A stretch of DNA of 64,000 bases from Streptomyces sp. WZ-12 (GCF_028898845.1 NZ_CP118575.1:124001-188000); one strand, 5' to 3'; positions 27,204 to 37,487 are shown, counted from the first letter of the stretch. Numbers and translations are program-made. The notes: a model not told the origin generated them from the sequence alone.

Positions 27204-28493
27204 TGAGGGGCCTCGCGTTTTCCGGACAGTCGTCTGGCGGTCTATTTCACGCGGCTATTCGCAGCTTCTGGTGCTCGGCGTGGACTTCGCGGGGAGGGTG
27301 GTACCCCACTGCCGAGTGAAGGCGCTTGCGATTGTACCAGAATTCTATGTATCGAGTGATGTCCTGTCGTGCGGCCTCGCGGGTCAAGTACGTGACGCGC
27401 GATACGCGTTCGTTCTTGAGGACTCCGAAGAATGATTCGGCCATCGCGTTGTCGAAACAGATCCCCGTGCGCCCGGCGGACTTTCGGAGTTGAAGCTTCT
27501 TGAGGACATCTGCGAACTCGGTGGACATGGAGTTGCTGCCGCGATCGCTATGAAATATCGCGCCCTTGGTGAGCTTGCGGTTTCGTGCCGCGTTACGGAT
27601 AGCCCGGACGATGAGCGGCGTCCGGTAGTGGTCATCCATTGCGTAGCCGATAACTTCCTTGCTGCAGCAGTCGATAATGGTCGCGAGATAAAGCCAGCCC
27701 TCTGTCGTCGGTATGTAGGTGATGTCGCCGACAAGTTTTTCGCCGGGTGTGTCGGCGGTGAAGTCGCGGCCGACAAGGTCTGGCACCAGGCTGGCCGTGG
27801 CTTGGGTGAGGCCGAAACGATTCGGCCTCGGCTGGCAGGGTTCCAGGCCCATCTCGCGCATGAGGCGGCGGACCAGCTCCGGGCCGACGGCGCGGCCCCA
27901 GCGGGCCAGCTGGGCGTGGACGCGCCGGTAGCCATAGGTGCTGTCGGATTCCTCGAATGCCTTCTTGATGAGCATTTTCAGTTCCTCGCGCCGCTTGGCT
28001 GTTGCGGATTCTGGACGGTCGCGCCATTCGTAGTAGCCGGATCTGGAAACGCCGAGTCTGCTGCACATGAACTCGACGCTGTAGACGTACTCCGCCGTAT
28101 CAAGTCGCATCTCATCGATGAACTCGTACTTGCTCGCTACCGGGGATCCTTCGCGAAGTACGCTGCGGCTTTTTTCAGGAAGGCGTTCTCCATCTCGAGC
28201 TCGTGGTTGCGCCGTTCCAGCTCTTTCAGTCGCGCACGCTCACTGACGGGCAGGCCGGCATCGGCGGGCAACTCATTCCGCTTCTGGTGTTTCTTCATCC
28301 AGCCACGGAGCGTCTCCGGATTCATCTCGAGTTCCCGGCCGACCTCGGTGACCGTCTTGCTCGAACTCAAGGCAATCCGGACGGCTTCCTCACGGAACTC
28401 CGGGGAGTACTTTCTCGGTGCCACTGCTTGTTCCTCGTTCCCTGTTCCAGGCGATCCTATTGGACGCCTGTCCGGAAACCTCGAGGCACCTCA
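27204..28493 (-). mobile_element. IS3-family element 'B', copy 3, full length (1290 bp)
   Basis: Both ends are intact (TGAGGGGCCTCGCG at 27204; TGAGGTGCCTCGAG read inward from 28493). There is no target duplication. The left neighbour is a cut IS256 and the right neighbour a cut transposase of another type, so the insertion point is the edge of a deletion. Confidence 0.92.
27247..28424 (-). CDS. IS3-family transposase OrfAB made by -1 frameshifting
   Basis: OrfA (28137-28424, 95 aa, from MAPRKYSPEFREEAV to FLKKAAAYFAKDPR) overlaps orfB, which ends at 27247. The junction carries six A residues in the coding sense (28170-28175), the expected slippery site. OrfB has all DDE residues (GDITYIPTTEG, FHSDRGSNS, NAMAESFFGVLKNE). 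Apart from the slippery-site base this copy is almost identical to copy 2, so it represents the ancestral two-frame arrangement. Confidence 0.88.
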
Positions 28494-29403
28494 GTGGCCG
28501 GGTCGCCGAAGACGAACTCACCGCCGTGCTTGGGCGGTCGGCCGCCTTTGGGGTCGTAGATCCGGGGAGGCGTCGGCCGCCGCATCACCCGATCTGAGCG
28601 GAGCCGGCCGAGGATCTGAACCGGCAGGTCCGCCAGGAGATGTGCGATGCGGGGTGCGTCGTAACCGGCGTCCAAGACCACCAGGATCTCCGGGTCGCCC
28701 TCCTGCCACTGGCCGGCGGCGATCAGTCGCTGGACCACCTCCCGGACCTGGGCGGTGGTGATGGCGGCGAGGTCAGCACCGGGTTCCAGGCGGACGGCGT
28801 CAAGAATCGCCGTCCAGGAGGTCCGACCCGTCTCCAGGGCCGCCACGATCGAGTAGGGCCAGCCGGGCATCATCTGGTGCTTGGCCTCGCCGCGTCCGTA
28901 GGTGTGGCAAAACGAGCGGTCCGGGCAGGTCCCCGCATCCGGCCGCAACCACGGCGAGACATCCACCGCCAGGACCAGGCGGCCATCCGCCGCCCGCGGC
29001 AATGGCAGCCCGGCCAGAGCCCGACGGAGCCGGGCGACGTCGAGGCAGCCGCCATTGAGCCCGCCGTACAGCGAGCCATGACCACGGCGGTGTTCAGGGG
29101 CCAGCGCAAGCTCGACGAGCGATCTGACGGGGCCGTCGGTGCACAGCATGGCGTCGCACAACTCGAACAACGCGTCGCCCCACGCGGTCAGACACGTGTA
29201 CAACTCCGTCCGGAAGCATGACAGTTCCGCGAACGCATCCCGCAGGACGTGCTGATCCCCCACACTCATGACTACGGCCTTCGTGCTCTTCCTGTGCCTT
29301 GTGACGAAGCAAAGGATCAGACGAAGGCCGCCCCCATTTCCTCTGAACTGCGAAAACGCTGCTAAAGTTCGAGGCACGTTCGAGACTGGGTCTCAAAAAA
29401 CAA
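28494..29403 (-). pseudogene. Putative DDE transposase of an unassigned Streptomyces IS group, 3' truncated
   Basis: From ATG 29269: VGDQHVLRDAFAELSCFRTE, GRLVLAVDVSPWLRPDA (first Asp), SFCHTYGRGEAKHQMMPGWP, WTAILDAVRLEPGADLAAIT, EILVVLDAGYDAPRIAHLLA (second Asp), LGRLRSDRVMRRPTPP and RPPKHGGEFVFGDP. It is then cut by IS3 B copy 3. The outer end near 29369-29403 (acgttcgagactgggtctc) is repeated at 22342. The pattern is DDE-like; I recall similar proteins annotated only as putative transposases. Confidence 0.7.
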
Positions 29404-29501
29404 GCTTAGAACAGGCGACCCAGGCCACCTTCGCCCCCCCTACACTTTTGCGAAATAATCACAAATAACGCCCGATGCGAAATGAAACTTCGGAGGGTAT
29501 T

Positions 29502-30191
29502 ATGCAAAGAGGAGAGGAAGTAACTCCCTTGAATGGTGATGATATCTGGCCGACTTTTGCGCACACCAAACATCGCATACCCGTCCGGATTTACGCAGCA
29601 GATCCAATCCTCGAATCGGGGGTCGTCAGTCAACTGAGGCCGCATCCTGAAATTCAAATATTATGTGAAAGTGACGACTCTCAAGCACAGGTTGCCTTGG
29701 TAGTGAGCGAAGAATTTGACAATGCAACTGTAATCCAACTCCGGCGCTTGCGGCATACCCCGCCGACGCGCACCGCATTACTCATAAGCAGGATTAGCGA
29801 GTCAGAGATCCCGCGAGTAATCGAGTGCCGAGTATCGGCATTACTCTACCGCAGGCAAGCTACTCCGGAACGCGTAATCGCGATGTTAACTCAGGTGGCT
29901 GAGGGTGAAGCGTGTCTTCCTGGTGACCTCCTTCATCAACTGCTAAACCGTGTTGCCGATTTACAGCAGCAAGTCTTGCACCCCAACGGGCTGACCATGA
30001 CAGGACTGACTGAACGTGAAAGTCGCATTTTAGAACATGCTGCCGACGGATGCTCTACCCGAGAGATAGCCCGACACGTCGGCTATTCAGAGCGCACCGT
30101 GAAGGGTGTCCTTAATTCTCTGCAGACACGATTCGGTTTGCGTAATCGAACCCACATCGTTTCCTATGTCATACGGCAGGGTCTCATCTAA
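29502..30191 (+). CDS. LuxR/NarL-type transcriptional regulator with degenerate receiver domain
   Basis: 229 aa from ATG 29502, which follows CGGAGGG by 5 nt; an upstream in-frame ATG at 29475 lacks a site. Residues about 25-140 have a response-regulator-like fold (PVRIYAADPILESGVVSQL, RTALLISRISESEIP, VIECRVSALLYRRQATPERV) but no clear phospho-acceptor Asp, so it is probably not classically phosphorylated. Residues about 163-229 are a LuxR helix-turn-helix (LTERESRILEHAADGCSTRE, IARHVGYSERTVKGVLNSLQ). It is a single gene with IS elements on both sides. Codon use is unusual: at least six TTA codons and an AT-rich composition, so in a Streptomyces host its translation would depend on the bldA tRNA. 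Confidence 0.85.
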   Translation: MQRGEEVTPLNGDDIWPTFAHTKHRIPVRIYAADPILESGVVSQLRPHPEIQILCESDDSQAQVALVVSEEFDNATVIQLRRLRHTPPTRTALLISRISESEIPRVIECRVSALLYRRQATPERVIAMLTQVAEGEACLPGDLLHQLLNRVADLQQQVLHPNGLTMTGLTERESRILEHAADGCSTREIARHVGYSERTVKGVLNSLQTRFGLRNRTHIVSYVIRQGLI

Positions 30192-31384
30192 CGGGTTGAC
30201 CTGCGATTGATGTTGGGACGTGAGGTTCCCCCGAGATGCGGAGGATGGTGACAGAGGGTCAGATGGTTCTCATGAGAGGAACGTCGACCATGGCTGCCCC
30301 CAGGAAGTACTCGCTGGAGTTGCGCGAGCGTGCGGTGCGGATGTACCGGACCTCCGACCCGAAGCCCCAGATCAAGCGACTGGCTATCGAGCTCGGCGTG
30401 CATCCCGAGGCCCTGCGCGGCTGGATCCGGCAGGCCGAGGCCGATGCCGGCGAGCGGGACGACCGGCTGACCAGCGACGAACGCGACGAACTCGCCGCGC
30501 TTCGCAAGGAGAACGCCCAGCTCAAGCGCGCGAACGAAGTTCTGCGGACGGCCTCGGCTTTTTTCGCGGCGCAACTCGACCCGACCCGGCCCAGGTGACG
30601 GGGCTCCTCGACGAGCACCCTGACCTGGGAGTGGAGTGCGTCCTGCGGGAACTGCACATCGCCTCCTCCACCTACTACCGCTGGCGCCGCGCCGAGAAGC
30701 AGCCGTGCGAGCGGCGGCGTCGCGACGTCGAGCTGACCGAGCGGATCAAGGAGATCCACACCGAGTCCGGCGGGATCTACGGCTCTCCGCGCGTGCATGC
30801 CGTGCTGAAACGCGAGGGCACACGCGTGGGCCGCAAGCGGGACGAGCGCCTGATGCGCGAGGCCGACCTGGCGGGCATCAGCCCGCGCCGCACAGGCTTC
30901 CCGCGCCGGGATCCGAAGGCCACACTCGCCCCGGACCTGGTCAACCGGGACTTCACCGCACCGGCGCCGAACCGGCTGTGGGTCACCGACCTGACGATGA
31001 TCTCGACCGGCGAGGGCCCGCTGTGGCTGTCGGCGATCCGGGACGCGTTCTCCCGCGGGGTGGTGGCCTGGGAGACCTCCGCCCGCGCGGACGCCGACCT
31101 GGTCCTGACCACGCTGGAGTACGCCCTCGCGTCCCGCGAGGTCGAGCCCGGCAAGCTCATCCACCATGCCGACCACGGCTGTCAGTACACATCCATCAAG
31201 CTCCCAACTCGCCTGCTGCGGGCAGGAGTTGACGCGTCCATGGGCTCCGTCGGGGACAGCCACGACAACGCCCTCGCGGAGAACCTGTGGATGCTGATCA
31301 AGACCGAGTGCGTGCGCGGCCGCGTCTTCGCCACACGTGCCGAGGCGAACCTCGCGCTCTTCGAGTACACAGACGGCTTCTATA

Positions 31385-32552
31385 CTGACCTCGGCTCGTC
31401 AGGGTGATGTTGGGTCATCGAGGGTGAGGCCGGTTCCGGCGATGAAGCCGTCGAGGGTGTCGGGCCGGTACTGGAGGCGCTTGAGCCGGTTGCGGACGAG
31501 TGCCTCGAGGCGGTCCAGGGCCACGACGGCGAGGTTGGCCAGGCTGCGTTTGACGTGTGCCCACACCCACTCGACCGGGTTCAGATCGGGTGAGTAGGCC
31601 GGCAGCAGGAATACCGTCAGCCATTCCCGTTCGTCGATCAACTTCCGCATCCTGCGGGAGACATGCGTGTTCAGCCGGTCCCACACCAGGACGATCGGTG
31701 CCTTGACGAGCTGATGGGCGCCGTCGATCAGCGCGATGAAGTCGCGCTCGCTCATGCTGCGGCGCTTACCCTTGCCCGCCGGGTGGGCGATCAGCCGGTG
31801 GCACAGGCGGGTCCGCGAGCCGGGCCGCATGGCGACCAGCCCGGCCACCGACAGGCGTCCCGATCGTCGTCCGCTGACCGTCACAACCGGCGTCACACCG
31901 CGCCGGCCCCAGGTGCGTCCCCTGGGCGGCTTGCGGGTGAACCCGGCTTCGTCCTCGAAGCAGAGGTAGCCCCCGCAGGCCGCCCGGGCTCTTTTACCTC
32001 CGCCCAGGTCGCCTCCTTCCACACCTTCACGGCCTGCTCGTCGCGCTCGGCCACCCGCCGCGCGGGAACCTGCGGGGAGAAGCCGAGCCGGTGCATCAAC
32101 CGGGTGGCACCCGAGACGCTGTAGGAGACGTGGAACTTCCTGCCGATCAGCGTGACCACTCGCGCCGCGGTCCACACCTGGTCCTCCACCCACCCGTGCG
32201 CGGCCGGACCCTGGTCGAGATACACGGCGAGTTTCGCCAGGCAGCGTGGCGACAGCCGGCACCGGCCGCCACCGGGCCCTCGTGAACCAAGCGCATCGGC
32301 GCCGCCCTGACGCCACAGCTGCTGCCACTGATAGGCCGACTTCACGCTCACCCGCAGCCGCCGTGCGACCTCCGGCGGCTTGATCTTCTGCTCGAACAGC
32401 TCGACCGCCTGCATCCGTACAGCCTCGCGACGCTGACGTCCCGCAGCGGTAAGCCCGCCCCCATCTGCATATCTCACACACCACGAGATACAGACAACGC
32501 GCCCGCCTCACCAGCGACTTCGCCAAAGATCACCCTGACGAGCCGAAGTCAG
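31385..32552 (-). mobile_element. IS630-family element, full length (1168 bp)
   Basis: Terminal repeats CTGACCTCGGCTCGTCAGGG (left) and CTGACTTCGGCTCGTCAGGG (right, read inward) are flanked by TA on both sides, the target dinucleotide duplicated by IS630. It is inserted in orfB of IS3 element A copy 2. Complete ends and target duplication make this one of the most recent insertions in the window. Confidence 0.9.
31399..32477 (-). CDS. IS630-family transposase, two overlapping frames (programmed frameshift)
   Basis: The upstream frame (from 32477) encodes the winged HTH: AVELFEQKIKPPEVARRLRV, SVKSAYQWQQLWRQGG, WTAARVVTLIGRKFHVSYSV and VAERDEQAVKVWKEATW. The downstream frame takes over at a gtaaaagag site (about 32000) by a -1 shift and supplies the catalytic domain: YLCFEDEAGFTRKPPRGRTW (first Asp), IVLVWDRLNTHVSRRMRKLI (second Asp), FLLPAYSPDLNPVEWVWAHV (Glu), ending at 31399. 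All DDE residues are present. A shift at an A-run is common in this family, so the gene is likely functional. Confidence 0.85.
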
Positions 32553-32717
32553 TAACAACCCCCGCCGCACCCAGGAACGACTCGGCTTCCTCAGCCCGAT
32601 CGAATTCGAGGAGAAGTACTACGCCGAGCAGGCAACGACCGAACGAACGAACCTGAACACCCATCAACCCCTCCTGACCAGCTGATCAGCGCCTCCCGAA
32701 CGACGGGGGAACCTCAC

Positions 32718-32979
32718 ACTTTCAGGTGGGCGAGCGTGAGCAGGGCCTGGCGGCCAGCGCTCAGGCGCCGCCAACGCGAGCCGATTTCGTGGCGATGCCG
32801 TCGCAACTGCTGGGTGAGGAAGCGCAGGGCAGAGCTGGATACGTCGACGCCCGACGGGTAAACAAGCACGTGAAGCCTCTGGTGGAGACGGTTCTCTTGG
32901 TCGAAAACCCATCTACCAGGGGCCTCACCATGTTGTCAGCCCAACTGCCGGACTGGAACGTCAGGTTGGAAAGGGCTCA
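32718..32979 (-). mobile_element. IS5-family 5' remnant related to element E
   Basis: A terminus AGGTTGGAAAGGGCTCA (32963-32979) resembles the end of element E. Inward, degenerate frames give LHVLVYPSGVDVSSSALRFL, EIGSRWRRLSAGRQALLTLA and HLKV, the N-terminus of an E-like transposase with at least one frameshift. It is cut at 32718 by the end of IS3 A copy 2. Confidence 0.65.
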
Positions 32980-33099
32980 TGGTCACCGTGCCCCTCAGCA
33001 CCCCGAAGATCAACCCACCTGCAACGATCAAATGCCCATGCTAATCCGGAGCGGCACCCTCCGCCCCTCAACATCACCATCCTGAGTGGCAATCAACAC

Positions 33100-33251
33100 C
33101 GCTCTGCCGTATCCCTTGTTCGAATAAATCAGCTGCCCGCATACGCCGCCGCTCGACCTCAACTGCCCCCAACCGCCTGCGAGTTAGAATCCCCATACAC
33201 ACGGTATGCCGAACAAGGTCAGATCATCAAACGCGCCGTCAAAGATCAGTA
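33100..33251 (-). repeat. Solo IS630 terminal block (about 150 bp)
   Basis: Almost identical to 15403-15554 and 62134-62287. It includes the transposase start region and the outer repeat, but the rest of the IS630 is absent. It ends 17 bp before the start codon of the sigma-factor gene, directly next to its ribosome-binding site, so it may have replaced that gene's native promoter. Confidence 0.75.
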
Positions 33252-33268
33252 CCGTACAGGAGACCATT

Positions 33269-34156
33269 ATGGACACTAACCCCAATGCCGTGGACAACTA
33301 TCGCATCAGCCATTCGGTGCCACCAGATTGGCGTCCCTTATCGCGCACCTTGCTGGGGTCTGCCGGTGATTCAAATGCAGGGCGACTGGGCGGCACGAAC
33401 GACATGATGCGGCGACTCTTTAATCGCCTAGCGGAAACCGAAGTAGGCTCGGACGAGTATTTACACGTACGAAACTTATTAATAGAGCTCAATCTACCTA
33501 TCGTTGAGCAGGTGGCTAGAAGATTCTACGGGCACGATCAAGATATGCGAGATATTATCCAAGCTGGTTCGGTCGGGCTAATTAAAGCGGTAGATCGCTA
33601 CGATCCATTACGCGAAGCCGAGTTCCGAAGCTTGGCCTTTCCCTATGTACTCGGCGAGATTCGACGTTCCTTTCGTGACACCTCATGGCGTGTCCAGGTA
33701 CCCCGTCGCCTGCGAGAACTGCGAGGCGCCCTTACTCATGCTACTGACGAACTTACGAGCCAATTAAATCGCGCACCAACAACTGCGGAACTGATCGATC
33801 GCCTAAAGGTCACCAGTGAAGAACTCCTGGAAGTTCGACGGGCCACAAACGCCTACCACACCGTTCCACTTGACAGACTTACCTCTGTGGACGAGGTCGG
33901 ACTTCTCGAACCTTCGTGCGACAGCGACTCGCAATTCAATGTCATTGAACTCGCTCACATCCTCAAGCCGATTCTCTCACGATTTGACAAACGGGAACAG
34001 GCCGTCTTATGGATGCGATTTGGACTAGAGATGACCCAGTCTCAGATTGGCAACAAATTATCCATATCTCAATCGCACGTTTCGCGCATCCTGCGTCGAT
34101 GTCTAAAGCGGTTACGCATCGAACTGCCGGAAGAAGAGTGTCTCGCTGGGGATTGA
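33269..34156 (+). CDS. SigB/SigF/SigG-type RNA polymerase sigma factor
   Basis: 295 aa from ATG 33269, with AGGAG about 7 nt upstream. Sigma-70 regions in order: region 1.2-2 (LIELNLPIVEQVARRFYGHD, then DIIQAGSVGLIKAVDRYDP, the region 2.2-2.3 core-binding signature), region 2.4 (FRSLAFPYVLGEIRRSFRDT, WRVQVPRRLREL), region 3 (THATDELTSQLNRAPTTAEL) and region 4 (FDKREQAVLWMRFGLEMTQS, QIGNKLSISQSHVSRILRRC). The EIRRSFRDTSWRVQVPRR stretch is diagnostic for the stress and sporulation SigB/F/G group. No anti-sigma gene adjoins it. Composition is strikingly AT-rich for Streptomyces, with at least eight TTA codons, two of them consecutive (about 33477-33482). Confidence 0.92.
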   Translation: MDTNPNAVDNYRISHSVPPDWRPLSRTLLGSAGDSNAGRLGGTNDMMRRLFNRLAETEVGSDEYLHVRNLLIELNLPIVEQVARRFYGHDQDMRDIIQAGSVGLIKAVDRYDPLREAEFRSLAFPYVLGEIRRSFRDTSWRVQVPRRLRELRGALTHATDELTSQLNRAPTTAELIDRLKVTSEELLEVRRATNAYHTVPLDRLTSVDEVGLLEPSCDSDSQFNVIELAHILKPILSRFDKREQAVLWMRFGLEMTQSQIGNKLSISQSHVSRILRRCLKRLRIELPEEECLAGD

Positions 34157-34196
34157 CATTATCGAGATAGAACTATTCAATTGCCTATTTGGGCGT

Positions 34197-34240
34197 GTGC
34201 TGATCTTTGACGGTGTGTTTGATGATCTGGTCATGTTCCA
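34197..34240 (-). repeat. Diverged IS630 terminus
   Basis: The segment beginning TGATCTTTGACGGTGTGTTT is a diverged inverted copy of the IS630 end seen at 23977. Together with the block at 33100 it brackets the sigma-factor gene in opposite orientations. Confidence 0.5.
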
Positions 34241-34248
34241 GGGCCCCG

Positions 34249-35523
34249 GCAAAGTTGTTCGGTAGTCCTGTGACGTGGGGTTTTGTGGGTGGATGTGGGT
34301 GCGCGGGCGTGTTCCGGTCCGGTTGGATGGAGGTTCCTACGCCTTCTTTCCGACCAGGGAACAACGCCCGCGCCATGTCATCGTCTCGCATCCCCGCGCC
34401 TGTTCGCACGTCCGTCCCGGATCATGAGTTCCTCGTCGAGGTGCTGGGGCGGATACCTGATCCGCGCCGGCGGCGCGGAGTTCGTCATCCGGTGGGGGCT
34501 CTGATTGCGGTCGCGGTGTGCGCGGTGATGGCCGGGGCGCGGGGTTTCACGGCGATCGGAGAGTGGGCCGGGGACGCCGGGGCGGCGGCCTTGGCACGGC
34601 TGGGGCTGCAGCGGGGTTCGGTGGACGAGTCGACGCTGCGACGCCTGTTCACGAGGCTGGACGCGGACCGTGTCGACATGCTTCTGGGGGCCTGGGCGGC
34701 CACGCGGTGCGCGCTGGTCGCAGGACGGCGGGTGATCGCGATCGACGGCAAGACCGTCCGGGGCGCGGGCGGCGGTGATGCAGTGGCCCCGCACCTGGTC
34801 GCCGCGCTCGCGCATGGGTCGGGGAGCGGTGCTCGGCCAGGTCGCCGTGCGTGAGAAGAGCAACGAGCTCCCCGCGGCCCGGAACCTGCTGGAGGTCCTC
34901 GATGTGGACAGAGCGGTGGTCACGCTGGATGCGCTGCATACCCAGCACGCCACCGCGGCGCTCGTGACCGAGGCCGGCGCCGACTACGTCCTGACCGTGA
35001 AGGCCAATCAGAAGTCGTTGTATACATGGCTCAAGGCCCTGCCCTGGGGCCGGATACCTGCTGTGACCAGGACGGATCACGGACACGGACGCCGGGCCAC
35101 ACGCACGGTCAAAGCCGTCGACGTACCGGCCTGGATCGATTTCACCTCGGCCACACAGGTCGCGCAGCTGCGGCGCACCATCACCAGGAAGGGGAGACGG
35201 ACGGTCGAGATCGTCCACTTGATCACCAGCGCGGATGCCCGCACCGCGCCCCCGGAGCTCCTGGCCACATGGGTACAGTCGCACTGGGAGATAGAGAACC
35301 GCCTCCACTGGGTCCGCGACGTCACCTACGACGAGGACCGCTCCCAGGTCCGTACCGGCAACGCACCCCGCGTCATGGCGAGCGTCGGCAACACCGCGAT
35401 CACCCTCCTACGCCTCGACGGCCACCACAACATCGCCGCCGCCTTACGACACCACGCCCGCCACACCGACCGCCCCATCAGCCTTCTCCTGGCTGCATGA
35501 TCAACGACTTTGCCAGAGCCCTG
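34249..35523 (+). mobile_element. ISAs1-family element 'G' (1275 bp)
   Basis: Inverted ends CAGGGCCCCGGCAAAGTTGTT and CAGGGCTCTGGCAAAGTCGTT delimit the element. No target duplication was recognised. The transposase inside is frameshifted. It is a different ISAs1 lineage from copies D and H. Confidence 0.82.
34375..35500 (+). pseudogene. ISAs1-family transposase, one frameshift
   Basis: From ATG 34375: HEFLVEVLGRIPDPRRRRGV, GFTAIGEWAGDAGAAALARL, AGRRVIAIDGKTVRGAGG (first Asp), LVAALAHGSG. One extra base near 34822 then shifts the frame, which continues AVLGQVAVREKSNELPAARN, VTLDALHTQHATAALVTEAG (second Asp), DYVLTVKANQKSLYTWLKAL, and SHWEIENRLHWVRDVTYDED (Glu) with RSQVRTGNAPRVMASVGN to a stop at 35500. 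The single indel is the only defect seen. Confidence 0.8.
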
Positions 35524-35586
35524 GCGCCGTAGACCTCTGCGAGATGGGCGGAGATCTCCCCATGTGTCAGGCCACGGGCGGACAGG

Positions 35587-36755
35587 GAGGTTCCCCCGAG
35601 ATGCGGAGGATGGTGACAGAGGGTCAGATGGTTCTCATGAGAGGAACATCGACCATGGCTGCCCCCAGGAAGTACTCGCTGGAGTTGCGCGAGCGTGCGG
35701 TGCGGATGTACCGGACCTCCGACCCGAAGTGAGCTTCCCCCGCTGTGCGGGAGGTGCTGATCAGCAGGTCGGGATGGGTTGATGGGTGTTCAGGTTCGTT
35801 CGTTCGGTCGTTGCCTGCTCGGCGTAGTACTTTTCCTCGTACTCCGAGTGCGTCCTGCGGGAACTGCACATCGCCTCCTCCACCTACTACCGCTGGCGCC
35901 GCGCCGAGAAGCAGCCGTGCGAGCGGCGGCGTCGCGACGTCGAGCTGACCGAGCGGATCAAGGAGATCCACACCGAGTCCGGCGGGATCTACGGCTCTCC
36001 GCGCGTGCATGCCGTGCTGAAACGCGAGGGCACACGCGTGGACCGCAAGCGGGTCGAGCGCCTGATGCGCGAGGCCGACCTGGCGGGCATCAGCCCGCGC
36101 CGCACAGGCTTCACGCGCCGGGATCCGAAGGCCACACTCGCCCCGGACCTGGTCAACCGGGACTTCACCGCACCGGCGCCGAACCGGCTGTGGGGCACCG
36201 ACCTGACGATGATCTCGACCGGCGAGGGCCCGCTGTGGCTGTCGGCGATCCGGGACGCGTTCTCCCGCCGGGTGGTGGCCTGGGAGACCTCCGCCCGCGC
36301 GGACGCCGTCCTGGTCCTGACCACGCTGGAGTACGCCCTCGCGTCCCGCGAGGTCGAGCCCGGCAAGCTCATCCACCATGCCGACCACGGCTGTCAGTAC
36401 ACATCCATCAAGCTCACAACTCGCCTGCTGCGGGCAGGAGTTGACGCGTCCATGGGCTCCGTCGCGGACAGCCACGACAACGCCCTCGCGGAGAACCTGT
36501 GGATGCTGATCAAGACCGAGTGCGTGCGCGGCCGCGTCTTCGCCACACGTGCCGAGGCGAACCTCGCGCTCTTCGAGTACACAGACGGCTTCTATAACTC
36601 CCGCCGCACCCAGGAACGACTCGGCTTCCCCAGCCCGATCGAATTCGAGGAGAAGTACTACGCCGAGCAGGCAACGGCCGAACGAGCGAACCTGAAACCC
36701 CGTCAACCCCTCCTGACCAGCTGATCAGCGCCTCCCGAACGACGGGGGAACCTCA
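35587..36755 (+). mobile_element. IS3-family element 'A', copy 3, internally rearranged
   Basis: The left end and first roughly 30 codons of orfA are present to 35730, and orfB runs from about 35848 (RVRPAGTAH in one frame, HAVLKREGTRV in the orfB frame) to 36724, followed by the right end at 36755. Between them, 35730-35847 is an inverted, diverged copy of the opposite terminus (TGAGCTTCCCCC, then GAGGTGCTGATCAGCAGGTC). The coiled-coil part of orfA and the start of orfB are lost, so no transposase can be made. Confidence 0.82.
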
Positions 36756-37487
36756 GGCACGCCGGATCGCGTCAACATAGGTTGCCGAGCCGTCACGGCA
36801 CACGATCTCGATGCCCGGATGCTCGCTCAGCCACGCCTGTAGGGTGTCGGGCGTGCGACCGGGCAGCACGTCGATCCGCTCGTGAGTCTCGGCGTCGATG
36901 ATCACGGTGGCATAGCGATCCCGCCGGCGCAGAGCGAAATCGTCGTCGCCGATCACGCGGGGCAGCCGCCCGGCGGATAACGGGATCCGCAGCAGGGCGC
37001 GCAGGGCCGTGTGACGCGACAGGCTCACCGCCAATATCGCCAGCAACCGTGTCCCCGCCCGGCCCGCAACTCCTTGACCACTGCCTTGACTTGCCTGGTC
37101 AGGCGGGTCGTACGCCGCTGGTACCGGTCCAGGACGCCGGGCACCTGTTCACGGAAGGTGTGGCGGCAGCCGCGCGTGGGACACACCAGGCGCCGCACCC
37201 GCACGCGGACCACTACCCGTCGTCCATCGACCGGCACGTCCACGACTGTCCGCCAGTGATAGCCGTGTACGCGTTCCGACGGGGCCCCGCACACCGGGCA
37301 GACCGCAGTGTCCTGCGGAGTCCGTGCCCGCACCACGATCCGCTCACCTTCGTCGACCACATCCTCGATGACCAGCGGGGACAGGCCCGAAAACACAGTC
37401 TGCACGAGCTCGTTGACATCCTTCACACCAATGTCAACGACCCCTCACGACGCTCCGTCACCACCGAAAGTGAGACAGAGCCAAGTA
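36756..37487 (-). mobile_element. ISL3-family 5' remnant, frameshifted
   Basis: The terminus at 37461-37487 (GGCTCTGTCTCACTTTCGGT read inward) is followed by MKDVNELVQTVFSGLSPLVI, AVCPVCGAPSERVHGYHWRT and RRLVCPTRGCRHTFREQVPG. A shifted frame then gives RLPRVIGDDDFALRRRDRYA and GIEIVCRDGSATYVDAIRRA. It is cut at 36756 by IS3 A copy 3. It is about half a transposase, related to but distinct from the one at 24774. Confidence 0.8.

Larger units (their letters stand above)
30221..32717 (+). mobile_element. IS3-family element 'A', copy 2, split by an IS630 insertion
   Basis: Ends are TGAGGTTCCCCCG at 30221 and CGGGGGAACCTCA ending 32717. OrfA starts at ATG 30290 (MAAPRKYSLELRERAV), and orfB is read after the T6 slippery site at about 30559. 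OrfB runs to FEYTDGFY at 31384, where the IS630 element (31385-32552) interrupts it, and resumes at 32555 with the expected RRTQERLGF tail. The DDE motifs TDLTMIS, HHADHGCQY and SHDNALAENLWMLIKTE are present, so only the last roughly 45 codons are displaced. Confidence 0.88.
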
